Assembly (NCBI GenBank): GCA_016714535.1
Contig: JADKDR010000001.1
Span: 124,001-188,000 of the forward strand
DNA from: Bacteroidota bacterium
GTDB lineage: Bacteria > Bacteroidota > Bacteroidia > AKYH767-A > OLB10
Length of the DNA stretch: 64,000 nucleotides
Direction: 5' to 3'
The notes beneath the pieces were generated by a model that was not told the origin of the DNA, made no database searches, and was given only the letters and a program-made list of their open reading frames with translations. Positions 1-9,090 of the stretch are shown one piece after another (the stretch's first letter is position 1; each line of letters opens with the position of its first letter). The position numbers and the translations under genes were made by a program.

Positions 1-262
1 CATTTTCTAAATGCACCAACCGGGTTAGCTCATCAAAGTTTTTTTCGAGCAATACTTTGTATTTGAAAAACACTTGCGCTCGTTCCTTAATGGGCACTTT
101 GCTCCATGTAACTAATGCTTGCCTTGCACGCTTCACTGCTTCGTCAAGATCGGCTGCAGTTGACATTGGAATTTTTGAAAGCACTTTTCCATCTACCGGA
201 GAATATACATCCATCATGCGATGTGTAGTTGCTTCGGATGTGTTGACTGTTGATGTTGCCAT
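1..262 (-). CDS. mmsA: Aldehyde dehydrogenase family, probably methylmalonate-semialdehyde dehydrogenase (N-terminal part, cut by window edge)
   Basis: Only the first 87 or so codons lie in the window; the gene continues past position 1. The protein starts MATSTVNTSE. It then shows the usual N-terminal signature of NAD-dependent aldehyde dehydrogenases: SPVDGKVLSKIP, LDEAVKRARQAL, a W-S-K-V-P-I-K-E-R block and FDELTRLVHLEN. This spacing is what I expect for the CoA-acylating methylmalonate-semialdehyde dehydrogenase of valine and inositol breakdown, but the catalytic cysteine and most of the fold are outside the window, so the subfamily is an inference. The ATG at 262 is the only good start. 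It lies 111 bp downstream of dnaE, which is on the same strand, with its own promoter-like box between them. Confidence 0.75.
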   Translation of the reverse strand, partial: MATSTVNTSEATTHRMMDVYSPVDGKVLSKIPMSTAADLDEAVKRARQALVTWSKVPIKERAQVFFKYKVLLEKNFDELTRLVHLEN

Positions 263-305
263 TGGTATTTTTTTTTATTAGAAATAAATTAAATTCTCTT
301 GCTCA

Positions 306-313
306 CAAAAGTA
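306..313 (-). promoter_or_regulatory. Bacteroidota -7 promoter box upstream of mmsA
   Basis: On the minus strand this reads TACTTTTG, an exact match to TAnnTTTG, 43 bp upstream of the mmsA ATG. I see no clear TTTG at the -33 spacing. Its position between dnaE and mmsA suggests mmsA has its own transcript. Confidence 0.4.
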
Positions 314-373
314 ATGATTATGTGCGAAGTCTTTTAAAAAATCAGCTGCCTGCAATAGTTGCCTATTTATCTT

Positions 374-3300
374 TTAATTGGCAGCTGGAGCCCGCTCCAT
401 TCGTTCTATTTTAAATCGGAATCCCTTATATTTCAGTTCATCAAAAAAAGATTTAGAAAACTCTACTTTCCATTTGCGCGAAGCTACTTCGATGCTATAC
501 TTCATATCTTCGTTATTGATGGAAAACTTAATTCCAATTTTGCCTTTGTTGTTCTCTATGTTTTTTTGAAGGTTGTCCAACCATTCTTTATCAACTTCAT
601 TTTTATCGGCAATGATGGTAATGCTGCGCGCAAGGCTGTTTCCAATTTCAGATAACAGGTGAACACTATTTACCTTTAGCTCCAACTCGTTTGGATTATT
701 AAATCTCGATTGAACGATTGCCTTCACAAAAACAAAAGATTGCTCAGTAAGGAACTTTTCATATTCAACAAGTTTCTTTTCATCAAAAATAGCGAGCTCG
801 ACACTGCCTGACAAATCGGCCACAGTAAAAAAACCAAATCGTTTTCCTGTTTTGCCTACCCGCGGATTTGATTTTGTCACGATACCTGCAAAACAAAGTT
901 CTTTACCCTTTAACGCTGCATAATTATCAGGAATAATTTCCATACAATTTATATTAGTAAAGTAATCTAATTCGTACCTAAACAAATCTAGCGGATGCCC
1001 TGAAAGGTACATGCCAATCATTTCACGTTCAAAGTGGAGTTTCTCTAAAACCGACCAAGGCTCGCATTCGGGTAAACGCGGTTTCATAGCAGCTTTTTCG
1101 GGCTGCGAAACATCTTCAAATAAGTTAAACTGCGATGCGTTGGCCGACTCCTGTTTTTGCTGTCCGTATTTAACAGCCATGTCAAGGCCATTAATGCTTT
1201 CTTTATTAGCGAAAAAATATTGCGCTCTATGTGTTTCGGCAAAGCAATCAAAAGCCCCGGCTTTTGACAATCCTTCAAGTGTACGTTTATTTACTGCGCG
1301 CAGGTTGCAACGTTCCGTTAACTCAAAAATTGAATGATATGGTCCATCTTTGATGCGGCAGTCAATTATATTTTCTACAGCATTTTCACCAACGCCTTTT
1401 ACTGCTCCCAATCCAAAGCGAATTTGCTTTTGCTTATTTACCGTGAAGTGAAACGAACTCTCATTTACATCCGGGCCAAGCACGTTAATTCCCATGCGCC
1501 TGCACTCTTCCATAAAGAAGGTAACTTTCTCTATATTGCTAAGGTTATGAGTTAGTACCGCAGCCATATACTCTTGTGGGTAATGTGCTTTGAGATAAGC
1601 GGTTTGATACGCAACAAATGCATAACATGTAGAGTGCGACTTATTGAAAGCATAGCTTGCAAAGGCCGTCCAATCGGTCCATACTTTTTCGCATACGATA
1701 AGATCATGACCACGCATGCCGGCACCTTCCATAAATTTGCCTTTCAACTTATTAAGCGTGTCGAGTTGTTTCTTACCCATGGCCTTGCGCAATACATCAG
1801 CATCGCCTTTGCTAAATCCGGCAAGCTTTTGCGATAGCAGCATCACCTGCTCCTGATAGACGGTTATGCCATAGGTTTCCTCTAACATTTCTTCCATATC
1901 AGCAAGATCATACACAACTTGTTCCTGCTTGTGCTTTCGCCTGATAAACTGTGGAATATATTCTAATGGCCCCGGGCGATATAATGCATTCATGGCTATT
2001 AAATCTTCGAGTCTATCGGGCTTTAGCTCCTTAAGATACTTTTGCATACCGGGCGATTCGAATTGAAATGTTCCATTGGTTTCGCCACGCTGATACAATT
2101 GATAGGTTGCAGCATCATCCAATGGAATATTATCAATATCAATTTCAATGGCATAATTCTGCTTGATCAGTCGAAGCGCATCTTTAATAATAGTGAGCGT
2201 TTTGAGCCCGAGAAAATCCATTTTGATAACACCGGCATTTTCAATTACAGTGCCCTCAAATTGCGACACCAACAAATCAGAATCCTTGGCAACACACACG
2301 GGAATAATCTCCATTAAATCTTTAGGTGCAATAATAATTCCTGCGGCATGCACACCGGTGTTTCGTACACTTCCTTCAAGTTTAACCGCCTCCTGCAACA
2401 CCTGCGCTTTTATGTCATTACCACTGTATATGTCGCGTAGCTTCATAATGTCGGCAAGAGTGTCGCTATTATATCCTTCCTTTTCAATCAACCCTTTTTC
2501 ACCATCTAAGGGCGCAAGTATTACCCGGTTCAGTTCAGTGCCCGGGCGGTCAGGCACAAGTTTAGCAAGGGCATTAGCATCAGGCAAAGGCAAATCGAGA
2601 ACACGGGCAACATCTTTAATACTCATTTTAGCAGCCATGGTACCATAGGTAATAATTTGCGCCACCTGATTTCTTCCGTATTTATTAATTACATAATCAA
2701 TTACTTTTTGGCGGCCCTCGTCATCAAAGTCGGTATCAATATCAGGCATGCTTTTTCTTTCGGGATTTAAAAAGCGCTCAAACAGTAAATTGTATTTGAT
2801 AGGATCGATGTTGGTTATACCAATACAATATGCTACTACACTGCCGGCTGCGCTACCTCGTCCGGGGCCAATAAATACACCCATATCTCGGCCGGCTCGT
2901 ATAAAATCGGCAACGATAAGAAAGTACCCGGCAAACCCCATGTTACGTATTACTCCCAACTCAAACTTTATACGTTCTTCTGTTTCATGATCAATTTCCC
3001 TGTATCTCGCTTTGGCACCCTCAAACGTGATGTGCTCAAGGTAATGGTCCTGCGATAAAAAAGCAGAAGGAATCTGGTAAAACGGAAGCAAAATATCTTT
3101 GGTAAGATTCAGCATTTTTACCTTATCAACTATTTCGTTTGTATTATCAAGTGCCTGAGGTATGTCGCTAAACTTTTGAAGCATTTGCTTCTGAGTTTTG
3201 AAATAAAACTCATCGTTATAAAATGCAAACCTGCGACCTTTAACAAAGGCATCGTCATCGCCAAAATCTTTCATTTTGGGTGTGCTTTGTTTTTCTCCGG

Positions 3301-3997
3301 TATTAATGCACAATAAAATATCATGTGCATTAGAATCTGACTGATCTACATAATGCGAATCGTTGCTGCATATTACTTTCACCTGATACTTTAGACTCCA
3401 CCTAAGTAATACTTCGTTTACTTTATCCTGATCAGGTATACCGTGCCGTTGTAATTCAATGTAATAATCTTCACCAAATAAGTTTAGCCACCATTGGAAA
3501 ATCTTTTCAGCAGCATCTTCACCTTTTTGTATAATAGCCCGAGGTACTTCTGCAGCTAAACAACAGGTGGTTGCAATTAACCCCTCTTTATATTGCTCTA
3601 CTAATCTTTTATCAATGCGTGGATATTTTCCATACATACCTTCTATATACCCAAGCGAGCAAAGCTTTACCAGGTTTTGATATCCTGTTTCATCCTTCGC
3701 AAGAAATAGTTGATGATAACGCACATCTTTATCGTCACGCGTAAATTGTTGTTTGGTTCTATCATCTACCAGATAAAATTCGCAACCAACAATTGGTTTT
3801 ATAGTTTCGTAGGTGCCTTTGTTATACTTAGCAGCTTCGGCCACAAATTCAAAGGCACCAAACATATTACCATGATCGGTTAAAGCAATTGCTCGCATCT
3901 TATCGCCTGTAGCTTTTTTATACATAGCTGAAATAGATGCGGCACCATCAAGAAGACTATATTGTGAATGTACGTGTAAATGTGAAAAATCGGGCAT
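374..3997 (-). CDS. dnaE: DNA polymerase III alpha subunit
   Basis: This is the replicative polymerase subunit that extends both strands within the Pol III holoenzyme; 1207 aa is normal for the family. The N-terminal PHP domain opens with HLHVHSQYSLLDG (residues 6-18) and carries LTDHGNMFG near residue 40. The palm domain shows GPGRGSAAGS (377-386) and the catalytic P-D-I-D-T-D-F at 418-424, whose aspartates 419 and 421 bind the metal ions. Finger and helix-hairpin-helix regions follow, including RPGPLEYIP and the GVGENAVENI block. An OB-fold region lies near residues 1000-1080 (CFAGIVTKS). The ATG at 3997 gives the MPDF-S-H-L-H-V-H start common in Bacteroidota. No interruption is visible. 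Confidence 0.98.
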   Translation of the reverse strand: MPDFSHLHVHSQYSLLDGAASISAMYKKATGDKMRAIALTDHGNMFGAFEFVAEAAKYNKGTYETIKPIVGCEFYLVDDRTKQQFTRDDKDVRYHQLFLAKDETGYQNLVKLCSLGYIEGMYGKYPRIDKRLVEQYKEGLIATTCCLAAEVPRAIIQKGEDAAEKIFQWWLNLFGEDYYIELQRHGIPDQDKVNEVLLRWSLKYQVKVICSNDSHYVDQSDSNAHDILLCINTGEKQSTPKMKDFGDDDAFVKGRRFAFYNDEFYFKTQKQMLQKFSDIPQALDNTNEIVDKVKMLNLTKDILLPFYQIPSAFLSQDHYLEHITFEGAKARYREIDHETEERIKFELGVIRNMGFAGYFLIVADFIRAGRDMGVFIGPGRGSAAGSVVAYCIGITNIDPIKYNLLFERFLNPERKSMPDIDTDFDDEGRQKVIDYVINKYGRNQVAQIITYGTMAAKMSIKDVARVLDLPLPDANALAKLVPDRPGTELNRVILAPLDGEKGLIEKEGYNSDTLADIMKLRDIYSGNDIKAQVLQEAVKLEGSVRNTGVHAAGIIIAPKDLMEIIPVCVAKDSDLLVSQFEGTVIENAGVIKMDFLGLKTLTIIKDALRLIKQNYAIEIDIDNIPLDDAATYQLYQRGETNGTFQFESPGMQKYLKELKPDRLEDLIAMNALYRPGPLEYIPQFIRRKHKQEQVVYDLADMEEMLEETYGITVYQEQVMLLSQKLAGFSKGDADVLRKAMGKKQLDTLNKLKGKFMEGAGMRGHDLIVCEKVWTDWTAFASYAFNKSHSTCYAFVAYQTAYLKAHYPQEYMAAVLTHNLSNIEKVTFFMEECRRMGINVLGPDVNESSFHFTVNKQKQIRFGLGAVKGVGENAVENIIDCRIKDGPYHSIFELTERCNLRAVNKRTLEGLSKAGAFDCFAETHRAQYFFANKESINGLDMAVKYGQQKQESANASQFNLFEDVSQPEKAAMKPRLPECEPWSVLEKLHFEREMIGMYLSGHPLDLFRYELDYFTNINCMEIIPDNYAALKGKELCFAGIVTKSNPRVGKTGKRFGFFTVADLSGSVELAIFDEKKLVEYEKFLTEQSFVFVKAIVQSRFNNPNELELKVNSVHLLSEIGNSLARSITIIADKNEVDKEWLDNLQKNIENNKGKIGIKFSINNEDMKYSIEVASRKWKVEFSKSFFDELKYKGFRFKIERMERAPAAN

Positions 3998-4216
3998 GTT
4001 GATTGTTGATATTAAATGATATTAAAATTCGATGGCTTGCACTTTCCTCTTGTAGCGTTATTTTTATTTGAAAACGAAACAACTATCACCTATCGAATAA
4101 TACTACAATGATTAATTAAAATTTTTTTGAAGGTAAGAAAAATCGGTAAGAAAAGAGTACTTGTTAACCTTATGCCCCATGGCAGCATATACATGGATGC
4201 ATGCAAGCAACAACTG

Positions 4217-4963
4217 CTAAGTGAGCATACCGCCATCCACATTTATCACCTGACCGGTAATATAGGAAGCCATATCACTAGCAAGAAAAACGACAAGGTT
4301 AGCAACATCATCTGCCGTGCCTCCACGCTTTAATGGAATGGCCTCACGCCATTGTTTTACGGTATCCTGATTGAGTGCTGCCGTCATTTCGGTTTCAATA
4401 AATCCCGGTGCAATAGAATTACAACGGATATTACGCGAACCTAACTCTAGGGCAATACTTTTGGTAAATCCATTAATACCTGCTTTGCTTGCAGCATAAT
4501 TGGCTTGTCCGGCATTGCCTTTAACACCAACTACCGAACTTATATTAATAATGCTGCCCGACCGCTGCTTAAGCAATTGTCGCTGCACAGCCTTGGTCAC
4601 ATTAAACACACTTTTCAGGTTGGTATTAATTACCTCATCAAAGTGCTCTTCGCTCATACGCATAAGGAGATTGTCGCGGGTGATGCCTGCATTGTTTACC
4701 ACAATATCAATAGATGGCCATTGTGCTAATATGCCTGCTACCAGATCTTCGGCCGCTTTATAATCTGCCGCGTTAGACTGAAAGCCAATAGCCTGCACAC
4801 CAAACTGCTTGAGTTCGTCTTGAAGTAGCATCGCTTTTTCAATCGAAGAGTTATAAGTAAAAGCTATATGAGCGCCATGCTCAGCAAGCTTAAGGGCAAT
4901 GCCTCTGCCTATTCCGCGCGATGCGCCTGTAATTAATGCATATTTGCCTGTTAATAATTTCAT
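4217..4963 (-). CDS. fabG: 3-oxoacyl-[acyl-carrier-protein] reductase FabG
   Basis: FabG performs the NADPH-dependent reduction of 3-oxoacyl-ACP in fatty-acid elongation. The 248-aa protein is a classical short-chain dehydrogenase. It has the cofactor loop TGASRGIG (12-19), NNAG (90-93), and the catalytic Ser143, Tyr156 and Lys160 within ISSVVG and QANYAASKAG. The C-terminus ends ITGQVINVDGGM, as in FabG. It is divergent to the barrel gene at 5036 and has a good promoter in the 72-bp gap. The other fatty-acid gene in the window, fabH, lies 44 kb away. Other short-chain reductases look alike, but length and motifs fit FabG best. Confidence 0.92.
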   Translation of the reverse strand: MKLLTGKYALITGASRGIGRGIALKLAEHGAHIAFTYNSSIEKAMLLQDELKQFGVQAIGFQSNAADYKAAEDLVAGILAQWPSIDIVVNNAGITRDNLLMRMSEEHFDEVINTNLKSVFNVTKAVQRQLLKQRSGSIINISSVVGVKGNAGQANYAASKAGINGFTKSIALELGSRNIRCNSIAPGFIETEMTAALNQDTVKQWREAIPLKRGGTADDVANLVVFLASDMASYITGQVINVDGGMLT

Positions 4964-4995
4964 ATCAATGGTATTTTTATAGGTAAGTTCACGTT

Positions 4996-5003
4996 TAGAT
5001 TTG
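4996..5003 (+). promoter_or_regulatory. -7 box for the outer-membrane barrel gene
   Basis: TAGATTTG is an exact TAnnTTTG match, 32 bp before the ATG at 5036. The -33 region is only a T-run (4974-4978). It sits one base away from the fabG -7 box on the other strand, so the two promoters are back to back. Confidence 0.5.
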
Positions 5004-5004
5004 C

Positions 5005-5035
5005 CAAATATATTTTAACCTAAACTCCTTACAAA
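5005..5035 (-). promoter_or_regulatory. Promoter of fabG
   Basis: On the minus strand a TTTG (-33, complement of 5032-5035) is followed after exactly 19 bases by TATATTTG (-7, complement of 5005-5012). This is the full Bacteroidota primary-sigma consensus. The -33 element abuts the ATG of the divergent barrel gene. Confidence 0.65.
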
Positions 5036-5833
5036 ATGAGAAAACTCTTTTTCGCAATTGTGTTAATAACTATTTCAGCAAACGCAAAGGCACAATCAAC
5101 GTTATTCGGTGTTAATGCAAACTTTAATACCACCTGGCTATTGAATAAAAACATTAATGAGGCAGGAAGTTGGATTAACCCCGAAGCATCTTTTGCCAAC
5201 TCTATTGGATTGCAGGGAGGATATTTGTTTGGAAAGAATACTGCTATTAAACTGGAGTTAAATACATTTACAGTAAGACAAAAATATAATGGCGAGTTTC
5301 AATTTGCCAATAATGTAAGTGTTAATTACAAAGGCGAAGACAAGGTTAAATTTTACGATATTCCGTTGATGTTTCAAATTTCGAATAACGGAGGAATGTA
5401 TTTTGAGTTTGGCCCACGTATGATGCTGGTGCGTACTTCGCTAGGATCAATTGACCCGGTGCAACCTCTTACCTATGAATATAATGCACGCAATATCTCG
5501 CATCAGTTTCACAAAACCATATTTGGTGTTGCTGCCGGACTTGGAATAAATATAAAAACGTCCGAACGCATTGTGATTAATGCAGGTGTGAGGTTTACCC
5601 GATCGCTAAGTGACGTTACAAAAGAAATGGATAAGAGCGAGTTGTTTGATAGTTTTTATAACGAACAAAATAAAAACGAAAACCTGATAGGCTTAACCGG
5701 TTTATACAGCCACTACAACAAAGACTTCGAATATGATTATGCTCCCACTACCCTATTTACCGGAGGAATTATGTTTGGTGTAAGCATGAATATTATTACA
5801 AAAAAGAAGGAAGAAAAAAAACCGGTAGAATAA
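5036..5833 (+). CDS. Outer-membrane beta-barrel protein (PorT-like family)
   Basis: The 265-aa protein starts with a signal peptide, MRKLFFAIVLITISANAKAQ, cleaved after A-K-A-Q or nearby. The rest is rich in alternating hydrophobic and polar residues and in aromatic residues (GLQGGYLFGKNTAIKLELN, FYDIPLMFQIS, YFEFGPRMMLV, GVAAGLGINI, GGIMFGVSMNII), the pattern of an 8-10-stranded outer-membrane barrel of the outer-membrane-beta-barrel/PorT type. The specific role is unknown. The stop codon lies inside the loop of the RNase P RNA terminator, which is read on the opposite strand, so the last codons of this gene double as a terminator. Confidence 0.75.
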   Translation: MRKLFFAIVLITISANAKAQSTLFGVNANFNTTWLLNKNINEAGSWINPEASFANSIGLQGGYLFGKNTAIKLELNTFTVRQKYNGEFQFANNVSVNYKGEDKVKFYDIPLMFQISNNGGMYFEFGPRMMLVRTSLGSIDPVQPLTYEYNARNISHQFHKTIFGVAAGLGINIKTSERIVINAGVRFTRSLSDVTKEMDKSELFDSFYNEQNKNENLIGLTGLYSHYNKDFEYDYAPTTLFTGGIMFGVSMNIITKKKEEKKPVE

Positions 5834-5841
5834 CTACCGGT
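5814..5841 (-). terminator. Intrinsic terminator of rnpB, overlapping the end of the barrel gene
   Basis: A perfect stem pairs 5821-5828 with 5834-5841 (CCGGTAG / CTACCGG plus one A-T pair) around the loop AATAA. On the minus strand the stem is followed by eight T residues (5814-5821). It therefore terminates the minus-strand RNase P RNA; the plus-strand side has no T-run. Confidence 0.85.
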
Positions 5842-5851
5842 GTATACGATG

Positions 5852-6227
5852 TCGCTGTAACTGTAAGCCGGGTTCTGTATTTCTTTCGAAACATCTATCA
5901 TTAACCTTGTTGCCTTATTGCTAAGACAATCGTGCAGCCTACCCTCCGCCACAACATAACTTGCGTTATATATTACCACGGGACGCGGTAAAGTGTCGGT
6001 ATATTTGGCCTTTCAGCCCATAAGGTTTGCCACATATGCTGTTGCCAACATATGCGTGGGCTCTTACCCCACGATTTCACCATTGCCTGTATATTTACAT
6101 ATACATAGGCTGTTTATTTTCTGTTGCACTTTCTGTTGCGGCATACTTGCATATGCTGCACCTTCCTGTTAGGAAGTATGGCTCCCTGTGCTGCCCGGAC
6201 TTTCCTCTACTGATAAATCAGCAGCGA
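5852..6227 (-). ncRNA. rnpB: RNase P RNA (bacterial class A)
   Basis: This is the catalytic RNA that removes 5' leaders from pre-tRNA. The minus strand shows the conserved 5' core GAGGAAAGTCCGGGC (complement of 6192-6206) and the 3' core AACCCGGCTTACAG. The P1 helix is visible: TCGCTG at the 5' end (complement of 6222-6227) pairs with CAGCGA at the 3' end (complement of 5852-5857). The length of about 376 nt is normal. A conserved middle part reads GGTAAGAGCCCACGC on the minus strand. Ends are set by P1 and could differ by some bases. A -7 box lies upstream and a strong terminator downstream. Confidence 0.93.
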
Positions 6228-6248
6228 TAGATCATTACAACGACAGCA

Positions 6249-6256
6249 CAAATGTA
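6249..6256 (-). promoter_or_regulatory. -7 box of rnpB
   Basis: The minus strand reads TACATTTG, an exact -7 match 22 bases upstream of the P1 helix. A start site 6-7 bases after the box would place the RNA 5' end near 6242. No clear -33 TTTG is present. Confidence 0.5.
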
Positions 6257-6483
6257 TGAAACTTGCAGCCTGAACTCTATAAAACAAGTAAACAATTTAA
6301 AATTTAGCATTTGGTATGCCATCCGAAGTTTGATATGGTTCCTTAATCATCTCCCTACTCAATTGTTTCCATACCCTCAGGTACTTAAAGCAATGCATCC
6401 TAATTAAAAATAAATTACAAAAAGAACTGATTAATGTCATAACCCCTGGTTTATTAATTACCAAACTTCCATTTGAAAAAACA

Positions 6484-6491
6484 TATATTTG
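6484..6491 (+). promoter_or_regulatory. -7 box of the feoAB operon
   Basis: TATATTTG matches the Bacteroidota -7 element, 64 bases before feoA. The -33 position has no TTTG, so strength is uncertain. I see no other feature in the non-coding stretch 6257-6555, including no clear Fur-type palindrome. Confidence 0.4.
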
Positions 6492-6555
6492 CACACCAAC
6501 AAAATCAATAACAGGTTAAAAGCAGTTGATACGAAAAAGAAAGGTTATTAAATAG

Positions 6556-6813
6556 ATGAAAGCAAAGGCAACACTAGCTAAACAATATAAACTATCTGAA
6601 TTGATAAAGGGAGAATCGGCTATCATCGACTCATTTACGAATGACGAAATGAAACAAAAGTTGATGGAAATGGGTTGCCTGCCGGGCGAAAAAATCAGAG
6701 TAACACAATATGCACCATTGGGCTGCCCGCTTGCAATAAAAGTTGCAAATTACACACTAAGTTTGCGGGTAGAGGAAGCAGACAATATTTTAGTAACCAA
6801 GTTCGAAAAATAA
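6556..6813 (+). CDS. feoA: Ferrous iron transport protein A
   Basis: FeoA is a small cytoplasmic SH3-like protein needed for FeoB-dependent Fe(II) uptake. The 85-aa protein shows the family core: YKLSELIKGE, KQKLMEMGCLPGEKI (the conserved L-x-x-M-G-x-x-P-G turn), APLGCPLAIKV and the ending LSLRVEEADNILV. It lies directly upstream of feoB, with five bases between the stop and the feoB start, so both genes are translated from one message. Confidence 0.9.
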   Translation: MKAKATLAKQYKLSELIKGESAIIDSFTNDEMKQKLMEMGCLPGEKIRVTQYAPLGCPLAIKVANYTLSLRVEEADNILVTKFEK

Positions 6814-6818
6814 TTCCC

Positions 6819-8950
6819 TTGAAAGAGCAACGCCTGAAAATTGCATTGGTAGGAAATCCCAATAGTGGAAAAAGCACCCTCTTCAATTTACTTACAGGCT
6901 TAAATCAAAAAATAGCCAATTTTCCTGGAGTTACGGTAGAAAAAAAAACAGGTAACTGTACACTTTTTAGCGAATCGCAGAAAAGTATAAGCGCAGAAAT
7001 TATTGACTTGCCCGGCACCTATAGTCTGTACCCTAAAACCCTTGACGAAAAAATACCCTTTGTGGTGCTTTGCGATGAACATGATGAGTCGCATCCGGAT
7101 ATTGCAGTTATAGTTGCTGATGGCACTAATTTAAAACGCAGTCTTTTTTTATGTACTCAGGTAATGGATTTAAAAATCCCGTGCATACTGGCCATTAATA
7201 TGATTGACCTTGTTACTGCCTCGGGACTGGTAATAGATTTTGATGCCTTGCAAAACGAACTAGGCATAAAAATAGTAGGCATTAATGCAAGCAATGGCGA
7301 AGGAGTAGATGAGCTGAAACGTTTGTTAACCATACCTGTATACGCCAGTGAAAAAACTTTTCTTGATTGCAATAAATTTGCTCCTGACCTGATTAACAGC
7401 ATTCAGCAAAAATTTCATTTCAGGACAGATTACATTGCTTTTTTGGCTGCGCACAATTACAAAGAGATTTCACTATTTAAGCAAAATGCTTATGTAAAAG
7501 ATTCGTTGCAAAAAATACTTACTGCCAATTATTTTGAACCTTTTAAAACACAATCAACCGAAACACTTGAGCGGTATCAGCATATTAGCAATATATTAAG
7601 TTTGTTTATTAAAAATCCTGAATTAGAAGAAAGCAAATCAATAAGTTCGCGCCTAGACAAAGTACTCACGCATGGCGTTTGGGGTTATGTATCGTTTTTA
7701 TTTATCTTGTTTGTAATATTTCAGGTAATTTTTTCATTGGCACAGGTACCAATGAATATAGTAGATAACACCTTTGTTCAATTGTCAACGTGGTTATCTA
7801 ATGTGCTGCCCGGAGGTATATTGAGCGATCTGTTTATCAATGGAATTATTGCAGGCTTAGCAGGAATAGTAATTTTTATTCCGCAAATAGCTTTGCTATT
7901 TGCCTTTATCGCCATTCTTGAAGATAGCGGATACATGGCTCGTATCAGTTTTATTATGGATAAACTGATGCGCAAATTCGGACTAAACGGACGCAGTGTT
8001 ATTCCACTTATTAGCGGAGTTGCTTGTGCAGTGCCCGCTATACTTAGCACGCGTACTATTCAAAACTGGAAGGAAAGATATATCACCATACTTATAACAC
8101 CTTTAATGAGTTGCAGTGCCCGCTTACCGGTTTACACCTTGCTCATTGCATTGGTTATACCTTCTAAATCAGTTTTGTTTGGTTTGATTAATTTACAAGG
8201 GCTGGTCTTAATGTCGCTATACCTGATAGGATTCTGTGCTGCCATTTTCAGTGCCTTTATTTTTAAATACCTTATCAAAAGTAAAGAGCGTTCTTTTTAT
8301 ATTATGGAAATTCCGGTGTATCGTATGCCCCGCTGGAAAAATGTACTGATTACCATTTTTGATAAAGTGAAAATATTTTTGTTTGATGCAGGAAAAATAA
8401 TTATTGCCATATCGATAGTGCTTTGGGTACTAAGCACTTTTGGCCCGATACAGCGTCAACAAAAAATTGCAGAAAAATATGAGTTGCTTAAACAGCAACC
8501 TGGTGCCAACAAGGAGCAACTGGAAAACGCTTTTCAAAGCGAACGACTCGAAAATTCGTATGCCGGCATTGCTGGTCATTGGATGGAACCTGCTATTGCA
8601 CCTCTTGGGTTCGATTGGAAAATAGGTATTGCGCTCATCACCTCATTTGCTGCCCGCGAAGTATTTGTTGGCACCATGAGTACCATATACAGTGTTGGTA
8701 ACAGCGATGATCTGCAAACGGTGAAAGAACGCATGGCAAGTGAAACCAACAACCTAACCGGAAAGCCCCGATACGATCTGGCAACAGGAATATCGCTCAT
8801 GTTGTTTTATGCTTTTGCTATGCAATGCATGAGCACGCTTGCTGTAGTAAAACGCGAAACCGAAACTGGGGCATTCCCCTATTTCAATTTATTTATATGA
8901 GTTTGCTGGCTTATGCAGCAAGTTTCCTTGCTTATACTATATTAAAGTAA
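6819..8950 (+). CDS. feoB: Ferrous iron transport protein B (frameshifted near the 3' end)
   Basis: FeoB is the inner-membrane Fe(II) transporter with a cytoplasmic G domain. The best start is TTG at 6819, five bases after feoA; it gives the N-terminus KEQRLKIALVGNPNSGKST. G motifs visible are GNPNSGKST (G1), DLPGTYSL (G3) and NMID (G4). The membrane part includes GYMARISFIMDKLMRKFGLNG, split here as GYMARISFIMDK and LMRKFGLNG, with the Gly-Cys gate regions SGVACAVPAIL and LMSCSARLPVY. The frame as given stops at 8898-8900, but the family's last helix continues in another frame as FQFIYMSLLAYAASF to a stop at 8948-8950. Adding one G to the run at 8868-8871 restores a 710-aa protein. A sequence error or a recent mutation would explain this; both remain possible. 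Confidence 0.9.
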
Positions 8951-9020
8951 ATTGAAAAGTTCGTCTTCACGAATAAACTTTATTCTGTTTTAAAAAACTT
9001 GTTTCAAGTTTCTATTTTTT

Positions 9021-9051
9021 TTTGGCAAAAAGTAACGATTCTTAAATTTTG
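9021..9051 (+). promoter_or_regulatory. Promoter of the chitinase gene
   Basis: TTTG at 9021-9024 is followed after 19 bases by AAATTTTG (9044-9051), one mismatch from TAnnTTTG. It lies 40 bases before the ATG at 9091. Confidence 0.5.
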
Positions 9052-9090
9052 CTTTTACTATTGCTTTTTTAATTCCAAAATAATAAGCTT

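Noticed and set aside
4127..4333. 68-codon plus-strand frame opposite the fabG 3' end
   Set aside because: Its second half is antisense to fabG and the first part has no recognisable motif or promoter.
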